Shown piece by piece: positions 33,768 through 42,849 of a stretch of 64,000 bases of DNA (the stretch's first letter is position 1; each line of letters begins with the position of its first letter). Made by a program: the position numbers and the translations under genes. This DNA comes from Vibrio neptunius. Lineage in GTDB: Bacteria; Pseudomonadota; Gammaproteobacteria; Enterobacterales; Vibrionaceae. The stretch lies in the NCBI GenBank assembly GCA_019339365.1, contig CP079860.1, forward strand, positions 682,001-746,000, read 5' to 3'. A model generated the notes under the pieces. It searched no databases. It had not been told where the DNA came from and saw only the letters and a list, made by a program, of their open reading frames with translations.

Positions 33768-34362
33768 AATTTTACTCCTTTATAATTCCCTATTCATTCT
33801 GCATATTTAATTTTAAATATTAAACCATAAATCTGGTAAATAAGATGATAACGACAAAAAACACATTAATAAAAGATATTAATATCAATTAACCTGCTCG
33901 ATTTTTAATTAAAGATGATACATATCAAGAAACCTTAGCCATATGGCTAAAACAATAAAGCCAACATTTAAATAACGGTAAATAAGTCGTCCAGTAAATA
34001 TAGGCTTGATGTAGATGTAAGCTTTGACGTTTTTTCAATGTCTATAAATCTGATTTCTATCTTTATCTAGTATTGAGGCGCTATCTTTTTGACCGTGGAC
34101 AAATACAAAGGTGAGTCACAAGTGATTACTCGAAGTCGTCACGTTTAACGATGTTATGACGTGGAGAGGCATGGGTTTAGTAAAAGGAAACTAATGGTAG
34201 GCTACCATTTCTCTTTTAAGTGATTGAAGAACGGAAGGGTACTCATTTTGAGTGGATAACACAGTAGGGATCAACAAAAAACGGGCAAGTTATGACACCA
34301 GTCTAGTCACACAACTGGCGCTTAACCTTACGAATTGAATAGCGATACCACTCCCCCTGAAA
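33768..34362. other. 595-base AT-rich gene-free stretch
   Basis: No open frame with a plausible start. AT-rich near 33790-33960, in keeping with a promoter for the secreted protein. A short inverted repeat GGTAG GCTACC lies at 34196-34206. Nothing else recognised. Confidence 0.4.
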
Positions 34363-35145
34363 TTAAACCAGTGCCCTCTCTTCCTCTCGCAAGGTCAAGA
34401 CTTCGTAGCCGGAGCTAGTTACCAACACTGTATGCTCCGATTGTGCAGACAGTTTTTTATCTCGCGTGACAACGGTCCAGCCATCTTTCTTTGTTTTTAC
34501 CCTTGCCGCACCTTGATTCACCATAGGCTCAATAGTGAAAGTCATGCCTTCCTTTAAGGTCAGCCCATGATTGGGCAACCCGTAGTGAAGTACCTGCGGG
34601 GCTTCGTGCATTTCGCGGCCAATACCGTGGCCACAATACTCTCTAACAATGCTATAACCATGGGATTCGGCATATTGTTGAATCGCATGCCCTACATCAC
34701 CCAATGTCGCACCGGGTTTGACTTGTTTAATCCCTTGCCACATAGCTGAATAGGTAACTTCAACAAGCTTTCTCGCTAACGGCGTTGCCTCAGGCATAAC
34801 ATACATTTTACTGGAGTCCGCGATAAAGCCATTTTTCTCCAGCGTAATATCTAGATTAACAATATCTTTAGGCTTTAAAAACTGGCTGATTTTTGGCACA
34901 CCATGACACACCACATCATTGATGGATGAGTTCAACACATATTGATAGCCATACTGCCCCTTACTCGCAGGCCTAGCTTTGAGCTGATTAACAATAAATT
35001 CCTCTACTTTATTGTTAATGTCCATTGTCGACACTCCAGGCTTTACGTAGGTTTCTAGCATATGGAAAACCTCCGCAAGCAAACGGCCAGACTCACGCAT
35101 TAATTCTGCCTCTGCAGCCGTTTTAACCGTCACATTATGACTCAA
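34363..35145 (-). CDS. Type I methionine aminopeptidase paralogue paired with ParD-like gene
   Basis: 260 residues from TTG 35145, selected because AAGGAGA precedes it and because it overlaps the upstream gene's end. All five metal ligands are present: NLDIT (Asp), ADSSKM (Asp), YCGHGIGREMH (His), FTIEPM (Glu) and QSEHTVLV (Glu). The enzyme removes N-terminal Met from new proteins. It overlaps the ParD-like gene by 11 bases, implying translational coupling. A housekeeping map gene normally lies next to rpsB; this one is a second, context-linked copy. Confidence 0.85.
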   Translation of the reverse strand: MSHNVTVKTAAEAELMRESGRLLAEVFHMLETYVKPGVSTMDINNKVEEFIVNQLKARPASKGQYGYQYVLNSSINDVVCHGVPKISQFLKPKDIVNLDITLEKNGFIADSSKMYVMPEATPLARKLVEVTYSAMWQGIKQVKPGATLGDVGHAIQQYAESHGYSIVREYCGHGIGREMHEAPQVLHYGLPNHGLTLKEGMTFTIEPMVNQGAARVKTKKDGWTVVTRDKKLSAQSEHTVLVTSSGYEVLTLREEERALV

Positions 35146-35362
35146 TCGCTTCTCCTTGTTCCGAGACCACATTCGCCGCCGATACCTCAGCTGATTTCAT
35201 CAAGTCGGAAACAATTTGATTGAACGACAATTGAGGATGAAGCTCTGCCAACATACCCATTTTTATCCAAAACTCCGCTTGAGAGTTGATAGAGCGAGAC
35301 ATAACTGAGCTGGCTTTTCTTATTTCTTCGTGTAACTCATCAGAAATTTTGACTATACCCAA
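35135..35362 (-). CDS. ParD-like antitoxin-family protein
   Basis: 75 residues from TTG 35362 (LGIVKISDELHEEIRKASSV); upstream in-frame ATG would add eight residues lacking family similarity. The sequence MSRSINSQAEFWIKMGMLAE and NQIVSDLMKSAE is the ParD-like family pattern (ribbon-helix-helix-like N-terminus). Such proteins occur with methionine aminopeptidase in many gammaproteobacteria instead of with a ParE toxin. No ParE is present. Probably regulates its own operon; whether it inhibits the peptidase is not known. Confidence 0.75.
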   Translation of the reverse strand: MGIVKISDELHEEIRKASSVMSRSINSQAEFWIKMGMLAELHPQLSFNQIVSDLMKSAEVSAANVVSEQGEAIES

Positions 35363-35678
35363 AACAATAACCAATATATAAAACATATACGAATTGTATA
35401 CAAATCATTTAATTCGTCAAGCCAAACTCTGATCAAATGACACACCTGACTTCGCACTCGCTTACCCCTTTAAAAAACTGTTCTGACCAGATTTTGATAG
35501 TAGATTCCGCAAGCCTTTTACGCTCAACAACTCATACCAAGCCTTACAATACGGTAGAAATTTCAATCATCTGTTGGTTGACAATTAAACAGTCGCTGTG
35601 TTGCTCTAGATAGGCGGCGCGCCTACACTGCAAGATAAATGTCATTAAAATAGAGTTCTAGACGGGGTATTGAAGCAT

Positions 35679-36986
35679 ATGATTACAGATTACGATAAAT
35701 ATCTAAGCTCTGAGCTGCCAAATTACTGGGGAGAGATTAAGACATCGTGGAAATCACCAAAAAGTGGCAAATACATCTACCTAGAGCTCACCAGCGGTCA
35801 TCCTTTCCTTAAACATGTCGAAGATTTTGTTAACGAAAACATCTCAGCTAGGAAAGTGGTGTCCCCCACAGCAGAAGGTGCCCGTATGCATTACGCCTTC
35901 GAGATGAAAAGCAATCCCGATAATAGCGAAATGATGGTGGCAAGAATGACACGCAGAATGAAAGAGGGTAAAGGTGACGTTAAGCCTCCTGAGTCTGCGA
36001 ACATTTCCATTCGCTCTTTGAAAATCATTTACAACAAAGCGTTGTTAGCGACTTATAAATCGTTTCTCAATACCAATTACTCACTTGGTGAAAACTCAGC
36101 CAATAAGATTGGTGCCACCAAATTCCAGTCTAAATTTCAAAATGACACCGACTATACGGATTTCTGTGCTCCGGTGCTTAACCGAAGAAATGGTGAGTTA
36201 ATGCTGTTCCATGGCACTTCACCTTATATCGGTGATTTGATTGCAGGAGGCGGATTCAGACCCGATCTCGGCAAGAAAAATGCGAAGTCTGGATGTTATG
36301 GGATGCTCGGCCAAGGTGCCTATTTCTCGGATAACTTCTCAAAGATAATGACCTATTCAACTTGTCCTCAATGTGGTGACTATCGCTGCTTTTGCAGAGA
36401 CAGCACAGGTAGGAAATTTAGTAAAACGGCGCTCATTTCCCGAGTGTGCCTCGGTCATTCAAAGCTCTTTCCTCACCTTATTCATAAAGCCAATCCGTTC
36501 ACTTCCGCCAGAAGTGCCTTTAAAAAAGTGAGTTCAGTTCAGGCGAAAGAATTAGGCTATGACTCAGTGATTTCTCGAGGCACAAATAATCACTTCTGGA
36601 ATATTTCCAGCGGCAATAATGAGTTTATGATTACTGGTGCTAGCCAAGCTTACCCTGAGATCATTTTTGATTACGTTATTGGTGAAGATAACGTTTCAGA
36701 CAATCACTACTTTATCGATCTTATTTCAGGTGCCTTGGCTAAGTACGACAGTGCGATTAAATTTCGCCAAAGCAGTCAATCCAAGCAGGCTGTGAGAACG
36801 CTGAAAAACTTAATCACTCGTAGAGATTCCGACAAACTAGTGACCGCAGTGAATTACTATATGTCTGTCTCTGCCAAAAGTAGCGTATTGGCCAGTCAGT
36901 ACGGAAAGCCGCTCAAACCAGGTTCTCGTTTGCATAAATTGCTCCAGAGCGCGATGGTACAAAGCGGCGCTTACCAAGACTATTAA
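35679..36986 (+). CDS. PARP-like ADP-ribosyltransferase with Cys-rich insert
   Basis: 435 residues from ATG 35679 (GGGGT ten bases upstream). The catalytic domain shows the PARP H-Y-E pattern: His178 in MLFHGTSPYIGD, Tyr215 in GQGAYFSDNFSKIMTYS, and Glu327 in YPEIIFDYVI. This is the arrangement of poly- or mono-ADP-ribosyltransferases rather than of bacterial R-S-E toxins. A CPQCGDYRCFC cluster (CX2CX4CXC) inserted after the Tyr motif probably binds zinc. The N-terminal 165 residues and C-terminal 100 residues match nothing recognised. No secretion signal. Target unknown; stand-alone gene with a gene-free 316-base upstream region. Confidence 0.75.
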   Translation: MITDYDKYLSSELPNYWGEIKTSWKSPKSGKYIYLELTSGHPFLKHVEDFVNENISARKVVSPTAEGARMHYAFEMKSNPDNSEMMVARMTRRMKEGKGDVKPPESANISIRSLKIIYNKALLATYKSFLNTNYSLGENSANKIGATKFQSKFQNDTDYTDFCAPVLNRRNGELMLFHGTSPYIGDLIAGGGFRPDLGKKNAKSGCYGMLGQGAYFSDNFSKIMTYSTCPQCGDYRCFCRDSTGRKFSKTALISRVCLGHSKLFPHLIHKANPFTSARSAFKKVSSVQAKELGYDSVISRGTNNHFWNISSGNNEFMITGASQAYPEIIFDYVIGEDNVSDNHYFIDLISGALAKYDSAIKFRQSSQSKQAVRTLKNLITRRDSDKLVTAVNYYMSVSAKSSVLASQYGKPLKPGSRLHKLLQSAMVQSGAYQDY

Positions 36987-37141
36987 GCGAATGCTTCCTA
37001 ATAGCCGGCCCGACACTATCGGGCCACCATTTTTTCCTCTGTATTTCAGCTTGAGATCGCTGTATTTTCCTGTACTTTACCTGATATTCGCTTGAGCGTT
37101 TTTTCGAGCCTTTGGCCACCTCTATTTTTAGGTAAATATAC

Positions 37142-37939
37142 ATGTCGCTTTCAGATATCAAATTCGTCGCTGCCGATATGGACGGCACTCTCTTGGATGA
37201 AAACAGCCATCTTAACCCTGAATTCTTCGAACTCTACGAGCAGCTTGAACAGAAGCAGATCATGTTTGCAGCGGCGTCAGGGCGTCAATATTACAGCCTG
37301 ATGGAGACTTTCTCTCCAATTAAAGATCGTATGATGTTCGTCGCTGAAAATGGCACGCTGGTCATGCATCAAGGAAAAGAGCTTTACAGCTGCACGATTG
37401 ATGGCAGTGCGATTGCAGCCATTATTGAACAGGCACGCGCGATCAGCGGAACACACATTGTGCTTTGCGGTAAAAACTCAGCTTACATTGAAACGCAAGA
37501 CCCGCGAGCATTGGAAGAATTTGCCAAGTATTACCATCGCTGCGAGTACGTTGAAGATCTACTCAGCGTTGAAGAAGCGTTCATTAAAGTCGCCATTTGT
37601 CACTTCGACGGCACCGAAGAGCTCGTATTCCCCACCATGAACAAGCACTTTGGCGACAGTCATCAAGTGGTAGTCAGCGCTAAGATCTGGCTCGATGTGA
37701 TGAATGCGGAGGCTTCTAAGGGCGCAGCCATTAAACATCTCCAACAGACGCTTGGCTTCAGTCATGAGCAAACCATGAGCTTTGGCGACTACCTCAATGA
37801 TTTGGAAATGCTCAAAGAGAGCTACCACTCGTATGCGATGGAGAATGCCCACGAGACCATAAAGCAAACCGCTCGATTCCGCGCACCCAGTAATCGAGAG
37901 AATGGCGTCCTTCAGATCATTAAGGACAAGCTGCTTTAA
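37142..37939 (+). CDS. Cof-type HAD-IIB phosphatase
   Basis: 265 residues. Motif I is AADMDGTLLDENSH (nucleophile Asp in DMDGT), motif II AAASGRQYYSL, motif IV MSFGDYLNDLEML with Lys at NAEASKGAAIKHL (motif III). The cap is of the C2B type. Members dephosphorylate sugar phosphates, flavin precursors or pyridoxal phosphate in the cytoplasm. Single gene with a terminator 15 bases downstream. Confidence 0.92.
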   Translation: MSLSDIKFVAADMDGTLLDENSHLNPEFFELYEQLEQKQIMFAAASGRQYYSLMETFSPIKDRMMFVAENGTLVMHQGKELYSCTIDGSAIAAIIEQARAISGTHIVLCGKNSAYIETQDPRALEEFAKYYHRCEYVEDLLSVEEAFIKVAICHFDGTEELVFPTMNKHFGDSHQVVVSAKIWLDVMNAEASKGAAIKHLQQTLGFSHEQTMSFGDYLNDLEMLKESYHSYAMENAHETIKQTARFRAPSNRENGVLQIIKDKLL

Positions 37940-37952
37940 AGCGCATCCACTT

Positions 37953-37984
37953 AAAGCCCGTCAGCGTCATTTTCGGGCTTTTTC
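37953..37984 (+). terminator. Terminator of the HAD phosphatase gene
   Basis: AAAGCCCG TCAGCGTCATTTT CGGGCTTTTT: 8-bp stem with T-run. Confidence 0.85.
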
Positions 37985-38004
37985 TCATCTTCGATTATCA
38001 CTGC

Positions 38005-38595
38005 CTAGGCTTTATCTTGCTCCGATAGGTCTGCGAGTTGCTGCGTGATATCTTCTTGCTTCTTGGAGCAGCGTTCAACTGTCTCTGCTGTCACCTTAAG
38101 GGCTTTGGCCATCTGAGACACATTATGCGTTGCACTGAATACCGTACTCTGAAGTGGTCTTAGCAATAGCCAGTACACTGCCCCGATAACAGCGATCAAG
38201 ATGACACCGACTAAAGTAACGATCAACACGATCTTAAACTGCAAATCGTCGAAAAATCGCTGACTCTTTTCACTGACCACTTGTTGTGAGTGCTGAATAG
38301 CAGCAGGGAAGCTCGCAACAGACTCTTTGGAGATGGTGACCAGTTGATTGAGATTGGCAATAGTCTCACTCAGCGTCTGCTTCTGTTGTTCGGTCAGATT
38401 GTCACTGTGCGCTATGCCATCAAGCGCACCCGCAATGTTATCCAAGGATACACGAGTTTGATCGATGGACTTCTCAATCCCTTCCAACTCCAGCGTCACA
38501 TTAACGTCAATAAAGGCACTGTCATTCTCAGAGTCTTGCTGCCCAAAAGCACTCAAAGAGATCAATACAAGCCCTAGCGTCATCCAGATTTTCAT
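38005..38595 (-). CDS. Membrane protein with periplasmic coiled coil, unknown function
   Basis: 196 residues: signal peptide (TLGLVLISLSAFGQQD), a periplasmic helical segment (about 30-115, heptads in TRVSLDNIAGALDGIAHSDN), one membrane helix (IVLIVTLVGVILIAVIGAVY), then a cytoplasmic coiled coil ending in SEQDKA. The layout (sensor helix, membrane helix, cytoplasmic coil) resembles a truncated chemoreceptor-like or signalling protein without a signalling hairpin. No family recognised. Confidence 0.6.
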   Translation of the reverse strand: MKIWMTLGLVLISLSAFGQQDSENDSAFIDVNVTLELEGIEKSIDQTRVSLDNIAGALDGIAHSDNLTEQQKQTLSETIANLNQLVTISKESVASFPAAIQHSQQVVSEKSQRFFDDLQFKIVLIVTLVGVILIAVIGAVYWLLLRPLQSTVFSATHNVSQMAKALKVTAETVERCSKKQEDITQQLADLSEQDKA

Positions 38596-38682
38596 CGATT
38601 TGGTCTCATTATCTTCTTATCTCTTTCCCATAATTTAGCCGTCATTTCAGCATGTTACTGAGATAGATAGCAAAAACGAGAG

Positions 38683-38832
38683 TTAGCCCCTGAAACGAAC
38701 GGTAAAAATCAGCGCGATACCTCCCAAAATCAGTAATGACGACATGACTGCATTTAAAGTCAGCATTTCACCCAGTAGTAAACTACCCGCAATAAACGCA
38801 ATCACAGGTACCGCCGCGATGATTATCGCGGC
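38683..38832 (-). pseudogene. C-terminal remnant of an EamA-family transporter
   Basis: The minus-strand frame ending at 38683 encodes FIAGSLLLGEMLTLNAVMSS then LLILGGIALIFTVRFRG, the last two membrane helices of an EamA (drug/metabolite) transporter, with the typical LLLGE-LT motif. An in-frame stop precedes the fragment and nothing upstream matches. The remaining ~80% of the gene is missing, apparently lost when the neighbouring olsF operon end was joined here. Confidence 0.75.
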
Positions 38833-38850
38833 TTAGACTCGTGGATGAGT

Positions 38851-40623
38851 TTAGTGAGACTGTTCACGGCTTAATTGTGCAGAATGGAGCTCTTGATACA
38901 CTTTCGCTTCTTCACGCCCCATATATTTGCCTAATGTTCTGACTGGCACCGACGTCAGGTCGACAACAATCAAGCCATCCAGTGCAAAGTTAAAGGCAGG
39001 GTCAACATTAAAGCAAACCAGCTTACCGTTCATTCCAAGGTATTGTCTCAACAACACAGGTAACCCCATACCTTGCTCAAGGCGACTTAGCACTTTAGAG
39101 AGCAGGGGTAAATCAGCCAATGTACTCAACATGTCCGGACGCCAGAATTCCTGACCACTTTTCTCTAATGGTGTGGTTGGCGATACGAGTTTTGCCTTCT
39201 CTTCATCGTAATAATGGACAGACATTACCGATGCAATCAGCTGTCTCGCAACCGGACTATAATCATTGCTGATACTGACCGGACCAAATAAGTGCGTGTA
39301 TTTCGGATGGCGCTCAACAAACTTGGCGATACCTTTCCATAACAGGAGTAAGGAGTGCATGTTACGCTGGTATTGTTTCGATACCACAGAACGCCCAAGC
39401 TCAATCGACTGACCCAAGGTATCAACAAACGCTTGGTCATAGTTGAACAGACTGGTGGAATATAGCTGTTCAATCCCGCCTTTAGCCATCAGTTCATCCA
39501 CCAGACCTAAGCGGTAAGCACCCACTAACTCTTGGTTGGCATGATTCCAAACAAATAACTGATGGTAGTGCGGGTCGAATCTGTCGATATCGCACGATAA
39601 ACCGCTACCTTCACCGACTTCACGGAAGCTTTCTTCACGCACTCGGCCAATTTCCTGCATCATGTGTGGAATCGCATCCGTTGGAGCGCAGTAAACATCA
39701 AAGTCACCTTGTTCGAGGAGCTTGTAGTGTTCAATCTGCGACAACTCATTCTCCAATGTGGCAACACCAACAGGAGCAATGATTGGCTCGGCCTCATCCG
39801 TCTGGGTTGCAGACGTTTGTGGCTTTCCCATGCTGCCCATTAAATACGTATTAAGACGGAAGTACTGGGTAATATCTTCTTCATCCTCAAAACCTTTGAT
39901 TTCTGAGAATGGGATGGCATTGCCGATTGAGACAGATATCGTCTGCCCTGCTTTGTTCAGCAGTTCACGTCCAAGTAGCGCCGTTCTCAGCAAAGGATGG
40001 ATTCGTCCCGCTTGGTAAAAGAGCTTACTGTTCATGCCATTGATAAAAACCGGCACCGTTGTCGCTTCGGCATGCTTGACAAACTTGGCGACAGATTTAC
40101 TCCAAGCTTTATCAGTGATTTTGTTTTCATTCGCCTGCCAAGCAGACACTTCGCCGGCAGGGAAGATAATCAACACCCCACCCTCTTTGAGGTGCTGATT
40201 GGCTTCTTTAATCGCTTTTCTGTTGGTTTGTCTGGCTTGTTCTCCGCCAAATACGTTCACTCCAATGAACAGGTCATTCAGTTCAGGAATGCGTTTAAGC
40301 AGCTCATTAGCCAGTACTTTTACGTCCTTTCGCGCCTTAGAAATCAGAGACGCGAGAATGATCCCTTCAATGCCACCAAATGGATGGTTAGCGACAATCA
40401 GCACCGAACCTTCGGCGGGGATATTTTCCAGACTGCCATGGTCGACTTCATACTGGGTGCCAATTCGGTTGAGCGCTTCTTGCATAAACTCAAAGCTGTC
40501 TTCCGGCAAGATATCTTGCTTGTAGAGGGCGTCGAGCGTTGATAAACCCGTTGCCCACTCCACCATTGACTCACCAATACCAAACGGTGTTTTTCGCGGC
40601 AATCTGAAAGGACTGTCCAACAT
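38851..40623 (-). CDS. olsF: OlsF-type bifunctional ornithine lipid synthase
   Basis: 590 residues with two acyltransferase halves. The N-terminal PlsC-like domain has the motif NHPFGGIEG (about residue 80) and the downstream FPAGEVSAW block. The C-terminal half (from about 305) is an OlsB-like GNAT domain (YCAPTDAIPHMMQEIGRVRE, SCDIDRFDPHYHQLFVWNHA). In Serratia and Vibrio, OlsF makes ornithine lipids alone: N-acylation of ornithine then O-acylation, in the inner membrane. These phosphorus-free lipids replace phospholipids under phosphate stress. It is the last gene of a seven-gene operon, one base after the DoxX-like gene. Confidence 0.85.
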   Translation of the reverse strand: MLDSPFRLPRKTPFGIGESMVEWATGLSTLDALYKQDILPEDSFEFMQEALNRIGTQYEVDHGSLENIPAEGSVLIVANHPFGGIEGIILASLISKARKDVKVLANELLKRIPELNDLFIGVNVFGGEQARQTNRKAIKEANQHLKEGGVLIIFPAGEVSAWQANENKITDKAWSKSVAKFVKHAEATTVPVFINGMNSKLFYQAGRIHPLLRTALLGRELLNKAGQTISVSIGNAIPFSEIKGFEDEEDITQYFRLNTYLMGSMGKPQTSATQTDEAEPIIAPVGVATLENELSQIEHYKLLEQGDFDVYCAPTDAIPHMMQEIGRVREESFREVGEGSGLSCDIDRFDPHYHQLFVWNHANQELVGAYRLGLVDELMAKGGIEQLYSTSLFNYDQAFVDTLGQSIELGRSVVSKQYQRNMHSLLLLWKGIAKFVERHPKYTHLFGPVSISNDYSPVARQLIASVMSVHYYDEEKAKLVSPTTPLEKSGQEFWRPDMLSTLADLPLLSKVLSRLEQGMGLPVLLRQYLGMNGKLVCFNVDPAFNFALDGLIVVDLTSVPVRTLGKYMGREEAKVYQELHSAQLSREQSH

Positions 40624-40624
40624 A

Positions 40625-41077
40625 TTAAGCTCCTTTTGCTAGCAAGTTGTTGGTAAAGGTTCCTTCTGTTTTTACATCACGAATGAAGAGGAATACACCG
40701 CACGCCCAAACAATACATGCCATACCAAATAGAAGACCACCATCATCACCAATAATCTCCCCCATAGCGTTGAACTCAGGCATTACAATGCCTAGTGGAG
40801 TGAATAGGTGGAAGAAAATCGCACCTGTCATGATACCTGCACTCATTGCCGCACCAACACCATGCAAGCGAGTAAACAGCAGGATTGAAGCAATCAGCTC
40901 AGAAAAACCAATCAAGTAACCACCGTAAACACCAAACCATTCAATCCCTGACCATTCTCCCAACGTGCCAAAGATATGGTCCGTTTCATAAGAGCCAGAG
41001 AACTTGAAGAACAACGATTGAATAAAAACAAAGGCAATGAACGCTGAAGGAATATGCTTAATCGGAGAAAATTTCAT
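40625..41077 (-). CDS. DoxX-like small membrane protein
   Basis: 150 residues with four membrane helices (AFIAFVFIQSLFFKFSG, GGYLIGFSELIASILLFT, GVGAAMSAGIMTGAIFFHLF, LLFGMACIVWACGVFLFI). The pattern FIQSLFFKFSG with a later GFSELIASILL matches DoxX/DoxD-like proteins. Function in this operon unknown; possibly in quinone or redox interaction. It lies between the YHS and olsF genes with no promoter-sized gaps. Confidence 0.75.
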   Translation of the reverse strand: MKFSPIKHIPSAFIAFVFIQSLFFKFSGSYETDHIFGTLGEWSGIEWFGVYGGYLIGFSELIASILLFTRLHGVGAAMSAGIMTGAIFFHLFTPLGIVMPEFNAMGEIIGDDGGLLFGMACIVWACGVFLFIRDVKTEGTFTNNLLAKGA

Positions 41078-41092
41078 AGAGGGCAGTCCTTG

Positions 41093-41530
41093 TTAGTTAA
41101 CGAGAGTTGGCCAATTGATATCAGCTTGTTTGATGTGACCTGTACGGTCGTCATCCCACCAGCTTTTCACTTCTGCGTCGTAGTTCAAGTAAAGCTTACC
41201 GTCGACGATCGCCCATTGTTTTGGATCCGCTGACGCAAAATCGTTTTTAGCTGAAATTGCCCAAGCGCAGTAACCGCCATATTGAGGTGCGTAAGCTTCA
41301 GGGTCTGCTTTAAATTTGTCTAAGTTCTCCTGAGAAGAGAAATACCAGTCAGCACCCTCATACTCGACTTGCCACTTGCTATCTCCTTTGACAGGCTTGC
41401 CTTCGGTAAAATAGGCCACCGTGTCATAACCGCTTACCGCTTTGCTGCTGAATATTCCGGTGTAAATTTTATCTGCTGACCAAGATGGAAAACTGACTAA
41501 CATGATTAAAAGGGCAAATAACTTCTTCAT
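41093..41530 (-). CDS. Exported YHS-domain protein
   Basis: 145 residues: signal peptide (LFALLIMLVSFPSWSADK) then one YHS-type domain (SKAVSGYDTVAYFTEGKPVK, WYFSSQENLDKFKADPEAYA, QYGGYCAWAIS). YHS domains bind metals such as copper; here the Cys in YGGYCAWA is the likely ligand. The start overlaps the stop of the NRDE gene by four bases (ATGA). Periplasmic function within the operon unknown. Confidence 0.85.
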   Translation of the reverse strand: MKKLFALLIMLVSFPSWSADKIYTGIFSSKAVSGYDTVAYFTEGKPVKGDSKWQVEYEGADWYFSSQENLDKFKADPEAYAPQYGGYCAWAISAKNDFASADPKQWAIVDGKLYLNYDAEVKSWWDDDRTGHIKQADINWPTLVN

Positions 41531-42273
41531 TTAAAGACTCCTTGTGCAACAACGTCGGTCTTCAAACAACTTTGTGTCGTTCGAAAATCAACATTGCGGT
41601 GATTGTCGACTGATTGGTAGTTCATTTCTTGTTTAGTAGAAGACACGACAACTGAGGTAAAACTTACAGTGCGAGCGTCATTTCTTTCCATAAGAGGAGA
41701 AAGGTGTGGATAGCTTTCATCAAACGTCTGATGAAAGCGCTTACCTATCTCTTTATCTGGCGTCGTCAACATCAATTCGTTAAATAGGTTTAGTCGATAT
41801 TGTCTGGCATCTTCGTAGTGCAAAGCCGCAGAGACTATCGGAGCAAACGCATGTGAACGCGTAAGTTGTTCCCCATCCCAAGTCCATAGCACGGTTTCAT
41901 TCGCGGTTCTGCGTGTATCGAAAGAGACCACAGTGAAAGGTGCAAAATGTGTGAGTGTCATTTCCAACAATCGAGCATCAACCGTTTTACTGGAACAACT
42001 GCTAGCAAGACGTTTAATGATCATGCCCCGACTGGTTAGCGGACCTTGTGGTGTGTTCCCTTGGTAGAAGTTAAGCAGACACACAGTAACACCGTGTTCA
42101 TTGGCGGATATCCAACTGCCTCCACCGACAGGGTCAATCGGCATCACACAATGCACACCATCAATGACTAGACTTTGTGGCTCAAGCGCTGGCAGGCGAG
42201 AACGCTGCTCATCGCGATTGAAATAGACTTCGTAGTGGTTATTGCCATGGTAAACCCAAGATAATGTACACAT
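41527..42273 (-). CDS. NRDE/TANGO2-family protein
   Basis: 248 residues. The start MCTLSWVY exposes Cys2 after Met removal, as expected for an Ntn-type nucleophile, and the family's NRDE motif is present (YEVYFNRDEQRSR), followed by PVGGGSWISANEHGVTVCLL. TANGO2 homologues are linked to lipid and heme/acyl-CoA handling in eukaryotes; bacterial roles are unclear. Three bases after the DinB-like gene. Confidence 0.85.
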   Translation of the reverse strand: MCTLSWVYHGNNHYEVYFNRDEQRSRLPALEPQSLVIDGVHCVMPIDPVGGGSWISANEHGVTVCLLNFYQGNTPQGPLTSRGMIIKRLASSCSSKTVDARLLEMTLTHFAPFTVVSFDTRRTANETVLWTWDGEQLTRSHAFAPIVSAALHYEDARQYRLNLFNELMLTTPDKEIGKRFHQTFDESYPHLSPLMERNDARTVSFTSVVVSSTKQEMNYQSVDNHRNVDFRTTQSCLKTDVVAQGVFK

Positions 42274-42276
42274 AGA

Positions 42277-42831
42277 TTACTGCGCCCTTTGGTAAGTTGC
42301 CGTCGTTGGTGCGACGCCAAAATGGCTGTCTGATGCCACGCCTCTTAACGATGCCACCACTTTCGCCATCGCAAAGTGATGAGTGGCGTGTAGCGCGGCG
42401 AAAGTAATTTCGCGAACGAAGGTCGAAGTCACTTCTTCAACGTGCGTTTGAGAGAGCATCACTTCTGTTTCGACTTGAACTGGCTGGTGTAATTCATTGG
42501 CTGGTAAAGCGAACAGCCACTCAATCAACTCTGCGATTTCCTGCTTAGCAACATTAATATCTCGCTCAACGTTATGGCCGCGGCGGCGAACGTTGTAATC
42601 GATTTTGTCACGGTCCAAACGAATAGCATGAAATAGGTCGAGCCAATGACGGTAGTGCTCTCCAATCGAGCTGCTCACATGAGGTTGGGCGATATAGGTA
42701 TAATCTTCCGGCTGCAACGTTTCTAAAAACTCGTAACCCTGATTGAGCGTCTCAATACAGCCGACAATGGCCTGAGAAGGCTGAGATTTGGCAAGCATGG
42801 CTGAAAGCGTCGAAGTATTGTTCATAAACAT
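42277..42831 (-). CDS. DinB-like (YfiT-type) metal-binding protein
   Basis: 184 residues forming a four-helix DinB-like fold. Metal-ligand histidines: SSSIGEHYRHWLDLFHA near residue 55 and ALHATHHFAMAKVVAS near residue 150. DinB-family proteins bind Ni/Zn and some are thiol-dependent hydrolases or transferases. Its substrate is unknown. Encoded in tight sequence with the NRDE and ATP-grasp genes. Confidence 0.78.
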   Translation of the reverse strand: MFMNNTSTLSAMLAKSQPSQAIVGCIETLNQGYEFLETLQPEDYTYIAQPHVSSSIGEHYRHWLDLFHAIRLDRDKIDYNVRRRGHNVERDINVAKQEIAELIEWLFALPANELHQPVQVETEVMLSQTHVEEVTSTFVREITFAALHATHHFAMAKVVASLRGVASDSHFGVAPTTATYQRAQ

Positions 42832-42849
42832 GTTTCCTGCGCAGAGCGA

